Assembly: GCA_020632755.1 (NCBI GenBank)
Contig: JACKEY010000015.1
Span: 62,001-126,000, forward strand
DNA: 64,000 nucleotides
Reading direction: 5' to 3'
Source: Alphaproteobacteria bacterium
GTDB taxonomy: Bacteria > Myxococcota_A > UBA796 > UBA2385
Positions 61,801 through 64,000 of the stretch are shown here, piece after piece. Positions within the stretch are counted from its first letter, which is position 1; each line of letters starts with the position of its first letter. Under the pieces are notes generated by a model. The model saw only the letters and a list, made by a program, of their open reading frames with translations, was not told the DNA's origin and did no database searches. Both the position numbers and the translations under genes were made by a program.

Positions 61801-62018
61801 TGGCGGCCCTGGCCGGCCCCGGCGCGATGACCCCGGCCGAGGCCCTGCGCGCGGCGACCATCGACGGGGCCCGGTACCTGGGGCTCGACGGAGAGCTCGG
61901 CAGCATCGAGCCCGGCAAGCTGGCGGACATGGTCGTGCTGGACGGGGACCCGCTCTCGGATATCCAGCAGAGCACCTCGATCGAGCTCGTGGTGGTCGGG
62001 GGCGCGCTGCGCCCCTGA
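58848..62018 (+). CDS. Secreted TolB/tricorn-type propeller fused to an amidohydrolase
   Basis: A 1056-residue exported enzyme. A short signal (FLALCTTLSLPLHA) leads to an N-terminal propeller of PD40/TolB repeats (REPSLSPDGRTVAFVSDRDGN, ARPTLSPDGTALAFISRD, APAWSPDGKVLAWTS). From about residue 640 an amidohydrolase domain follows, with VIPGLVDVHAHLH carrying the metal-binding His pair, later LVTLGAHG with the final part of the active site, and the end PGKLADMVVLDGDPL. Such fusions are often annotated as secreted peptidase- or prolidase-like hydrolases. The substrate is unknown. A smaller relative without propeller lies at 53601-55004. Confidence 0.88.
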   Translation: MWFLALCTTLSLPLHAADDAAADDAAEDAADAWDVDAPHGPVDTVHLDLSEGTWLSVTEGAADGHGVVVFDLLGDIWAMDAAGGEARRLTQGAAWDREPSLSPDGRTVAFVSDRDGNQNIWLMPLSGDGAPTQLTHEDEARVTDPVWDPAGNWLIVRRRTVDTRSIGVTELWQVHLDGGKGFALTSLDEHPHAGEAVISADGRYIFFSSRHGRFEYGGDPVAGLWSIQRLDRRTGEIRPVARGPGSAARPTLSPDGTALAFISRDRTDTILERLDLATGSRTELFRGLEPDQLEAFALQGTYPRMSWTDAGILHWDDGGLWRLDPATGARTAVPLHVEGDWTVHRVARPAHTIPDMVQARVLRWPVSNAAGDLALSAMGRVWVKSADGDDFRLLEGAPTGYAPAWSPDGKVLAWTSWSDGDGGRLHLTVDPLRRSRTETLPIQGQLVNPAWSADGRQLVVLRGAGGGAADDLGGEAWYELVLLERQGRQWTHRVVTTVGNRGSNQRAPRLFLRGDRVYYLQDRAGEPRSPQDGVLVSIKLDGTDPRTHLLLGQAQEIVPSPDFTKVAYKLDHQAWVTALPDWGGGEVKALDALPKRQLSEDVGDWLAWSPSGEEVTWVEGDVLHRQAVPSLAEDAEWPEAQQEELALLLPRARPRGVVAFTHARVVTMADRAHPDAVVDDATVVVDRDRIVSVSPGGPVPAGAREVDLSGKTVIPGLVDVHAHLHYASADVLPEQEWRYQVNLDFGVTTVHDPSASTDLVFTQAERVAAGLEEGPRVLSTGFILYGAKSAQGAKTPDRDAAFRHVRRLKAMGAQSVKIYQQSRRDQRQWYVDACRELEMLCVTEGGGDLGMNLNMFVDGFQAVEHALTVAPLYADVQGLLAASRGEADGAPGTAYTPTLLVAYGGRMGEHFFYMHDDPLQHERLLRHFPQRQLDARSWRHGAFGRDGDWHHQRVAQSAAELARAGVLVTLGAHGQLQGLGAHWELAALAGPGAMTPAEALRAATIDGARYLGLDGELGSIEPGKLADMVVLDGDPLSDIQQSTSIELVVVGGALRP

Positions 62019-62107
62019 GTCGCGCGGAGTTCACACAAGCGCCTTCGACTTGCGGCATCTTTCAGCGACCGCCGCACCCGCCCGCCCTCCCCCTGGCTGC
62101 CTCCTCC

Positions 62108-62998
62108 GTGCCTGGACCCGCCCTCCAGACCGTGCTCGTGTCCTCCGGCGCCGCCATCGCGGTGCTGATGGTGCTCGCCTGGGTGTGGTCCATCAACCGC
62201 AAGGATGCGGGTGTCGTCGACATCTTCTGGGGACTCGGCTTCGTCGTGGTCGCCTGGGTGGCGCACCAGACCGGCGACGCCAGCGGCGCCCGCAAGTGGC
62301 TGCTGCCGATGCTGGCCACCCTGTGGGGCCTGCGGCTGTCGGTCTACCTGGCCTGGCGCAACCTGGTGGCCGAGCTGCACCCGGGCAACGACCTGGGCGA
62401 GAAGGAAGACCGCCGCTACCGCCTGATGCGGCGCAAGCACGGGTCGCGCTTCTGGTGGGTCAGCCTGATCACGGTGTTCGGGCTGCAGGGCGGGATCATG
62501 TTCCTGGTCAGCCTGCCGCTGCAGCTGGCCCAGACGGTGCCGGGCCGCTCGGCGCTGGACTGGCACGACTACGTCGGCACCCTGCTGGTGCTGGTCGGCA
62601 TCGCCTTCGAGGCCGTCGGCGACTGGCAGCTGTCGGCCTTCCGCGGCAACCCCGGCAGCCACGGCCAGGTGCTGAACACGGGCCTGTGGCGCTACACGCG
62701 GCACCCCAACTACTTCGGCGACTTCCTGGTGTGGTGGGGGCTGTGGACGGTGGCGTCCGGCGCCGGGCAGGGCGCGCTGCTCACGGTGTTCTCGCCCCTG
62801 CTGATGACCATCCTGCTGCTGCGGGTGTCCGGCGTGGCGCTCACCGAGCGCGACATCGAGAAGCGCCGGCCGGCCTACCGCGACTACATCGCGCGCACGT
62901 CCGCCTTCATCCCGTGGTTCCCCAAGCGCCGGGCCGCGGCGAGCGACGAGCAGCCGGCCCGCGACGAGAGCCGGACCCGGCCGGCCTCCGCGCGGTAG
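62108..62998 (+). CDS. DUF1295-family membrane protein (steroid 5-alpha-reductase-like)
   Basis: A protein of about 296 residues with six or seven membrane helices. VVDIFWGLGFVVVAW at the start, then LRLSVYLAWRN, the reductase-like motif RYTRHPNYFGDFLVWWG, and SGVALTERDIEKRRPAYRDYI near the end are typical of DUF1295, related to the C-terminal domain of steroid 5-alpha reductases and isoprenylcysteine methyltransferases. Substrate is unknown; a lipid is likely. GTG 62108 was chosen; GTG 62132 is an alternative and neither has a clear ribosome binding site. Confidence 0.85.
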   Translation: MPGPALQTVLVSSGAAIAVLMVLAWVWSINRKDAGVVDIFWGLGFVVVAWVAHQTGDASGARKWLLPMLATLWGLRLSVYLAWRNLVAELHPGNDLGEKEDRRYRLMRRKHGSRFWWVSLITVFGLQGGIMFLVSLPLQLAQTVPGRSALDWHDYVGTLLVLVGIAFEAVGDWQLSAFRGNPGSHGQVLNTGLWRYTRHPNYFGDFLVWWGLWTVASGAGQGALLTVFSPLLMTILLLRVSGVALTERDIEKRRPAYRDYIARTSAFIPWFPKRRAAASDEQPARDESRTRPASAR

Positions 62999-63176
62999 CG
63001 AGGGGAGTGGAGCGGAGGGCAGGCGCCTTCACACTCCTTCACACTTCGCCGGTTTGCTTGGGGCGCCGTGCACCGGGGCCCAACAACGGGGCCGTAGATG
63101 TGGGTGCGAGGCCGACGGAAGTCGACCCGCCGACCGCCAACCCCGGCTGTCGTACCCTCGCCCCCAGGAGGCACCC

Positions 63177-63827
63177 ATGACCCCCATCCGTCGCACCCTC
63201 ATCGCCATCGGCTTCATGTCGCTGGGCGCGGTCGGCGCCGTCGGCCTGCAGGCGGCGGCCGGCGCTCCGTCCGACGCTCCTGCCGACAACGGCGGCCGCG
63301 GCTTCGAGCGCGGCCCCGGCCAGCGCGGCGACCACATGCACGGCCACCGCGGCCAGGGCGGGGACCACGGCCTGCGCGCCTTCGGCCACGCCATGTCGCA
63401 GCTCGATCTGACCGAGGCCCAGCAGGACGCGCTGGCCCAGGTCCGCGAGGACGTCCGCGCCAGGATGCTGGAAGGCCGCATGGGCAACGAGACCGACCGC
63501 GAGGCCATCCTGACCGCCATGGCCGACGGCAGCCTGGACCGCGACAGCCTGCACGAGACCGTCGACCAGAAGGCCGCCGAGATGATCGAGATCGGCCACT
63601 ACACGGTCGACAAGCTGATGGACGTCTACGAGACCCTGGACGACGACCAGCGCACCGAGCTGGCCGAGGTCCTGGCCCAGGCCGCCGAGCGCCGCCGCAG
63701 CTTCGAGGAGCGCGAGGCGTCGCAGGGCGAGCGCCCCGATGGCGCCGAGGGCGAGGACCGGGACTTCGACGGCCGGGACTTCGACGGCCGCGGCTTCGAA
63801 GGTGATCGCGGCCGGCGCCGTCACTGA
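63177..63827 (+). CDS. Spy/CpxP-like exported protein, linked to a response regulator
   Basis: A 216-residue protein. It starts with a signal peptide (LIAIGFMSLGAVGAVGLQAAAG), then a His-rich stretch (HMHGHRGQGGDHG) that could bind metal. The helical core has the LTxxQ-like motif LDLTEAQQDALAQVREDV and, later, LDDDQRTELAEVL; both are the signatures of Spy/CpxP/ZraP chaperones. The tail is Asp/Arg/Gly-rich. ATG 63177 follows AGGAGG; TACCCT upstream is a likely -10. The stop overlaps the start of a response regulator gene (TGATG), so it probably belongs to a Cpx- or Zra-like envelope stress system. Confidence 0.85.
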   Translation: MTPIRRTLIAIGFMSLGAVGAVGLQAAAGAPSDAPADNGGRGFERGPGQRGDHMHGHRGQGGDHGLRAFGHAMSQLDLTEAQQDALAQVREDVRARMLEGRMGNETDREAILTAMADGSLDRDSLHETVDQKAAEMIEIGHYTVDKLMDVYETLDDDQRTELAEVLAQAAERRRSFEEREASQGERPDGAEGEDRDFDGRDFDGRGFEGDRGRRRH

Positions 63828-64000
63828 TGCAGGTCGTCCTCGTCGTCGATGACGATCCCGGGCTCTCCGCGCTGCTCGCGGAGTACCTGGGAGGGCGCGG
63901 GTTCGAGGTCGAGGTGGCCGGCGACGGCCCCTCGGCCCTGGCCCGCGTCGGGCGTGGCGGGGTCGATCTCGTCGTGCTCGACGTCATGATGCCGGGCATG
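63827..64000 (+). CDS. Response regulator receiver domain, N-terminal part (3' truncated by window edge)
   Basis: The first 58 codons of a response regulator. VVLVVDDDPGLSALLAEYL has the acidic pocket; the phospho-acceptor Asp lies in VDLVVLDVMMPG. The output domain and the partner kinase would lie beyond the window. ATG 63827 overlaps the stop of the Spy/CpxP-like gene, so both are translated together. In Cpx-like systems the CpxP-like protein damps the sensor kinase, which suggests the same here. Confidence 0.9.
   Translation, partial: MQVVLVVDDDPGLSALLAEYLGGRGFEVEVAGDGPSALARVGRGGVDLVVLDVMMPGM

Overview
The window is a 64 kb piece of a very GC-rich bacterial chromosome, most likely from an uncultured member of the Myxococcota. 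Three things point there: secreted lipoproteins with Asp/Gly/Thr-rich linkers followed by the Cys-Asp-Asp 'metal-binding' repeat typical of that phylum, one protein (51873-53573) ending in a MYXO-CTERM-like tail (Gly-Gly-Gly-Cys, hydrophobic stretch, Arg cluster), and large Ser/Thr kinases fused to ATPase and TPR regions. This placement is inference; there is no rRNA in the window. I saw no tRNA, rRNA, CRISPR array, insertion sequence or prophage.

Layout. 1-3159: the 3' end of a ComEC-type DNA uptake protein and a polytopic membrane protein. 3255-8551: an Isc iron-sulfur operon (MerR-type regulator, iscS, iscU, iscA, hscB, hscA) behind a promoter with two dyads. 8586-15442: a membrane protein, a kinase/ATPase/TPR regulator, a 68-residue protein and a GH1 lipoprotein. 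15468-18702: tandem von Willebrand A lipoproteins plus the stump of a third copy, all on the minus strand. 18855-25010: a Spy/CpxP-like protein and, divergently, two large secreted proteins that share a homologous domain. 25027-29851: a repeat-rich lipoprotein, a first array of 62-bp palindromic repeats, a five-heme cytochrome whose start codon cannot be found, and a GH19-like hydrolase. 29994-32803: a KAS III-like enzyme, an aminotransferase and a frataxin (CyaY) homologue. 32934-39172: a second kinase/ATPase/TPR protein facing a TPR protein with a degenerate ATPase region, with a large inverted repeat between them. 39309-43709: an LtrA-KirBac fusion and a class A penicillin-binding protein. 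43811-47525: rhodanese lipoprotein, di-heme peroxidase, GTP-dependent PEP carboxykinase. 47697-51378: an RlmD-like RNA methyltransferase, a protein-arginine-methyltransferase-like protein and another methyltransferase. 51416-51892: a second 62-bp palindrome array. 51873-58812: phosphodiester glycosidase, amidohydrolase, VOC protein, WYL regulator, thioredoxin 2, FG-GAP-like lipoprotein. 58848-64000: propeller-amidohydrolase fusion, DUF1295 membrane protein, a second Spy/CpxP-like protein and a truncated response regulator.

How it works together. The Isc operon and the distant cyaY form a cluster-assembly pathway, apparently controlled by a Cys-rich MerR protein instead of IscR. Many genes carry an isolated TAnnCT-like -10 box; for several the box ends 5-7 nt before the start codon, so leaderless transcripts look common here. 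The strongest candidates for undescribed biology are the two 62-bp palindrome arrays, the LtrA-Kir channel fusion, the bacterial PRMT-like gene and the paired secreted proteins at 19731-25010.
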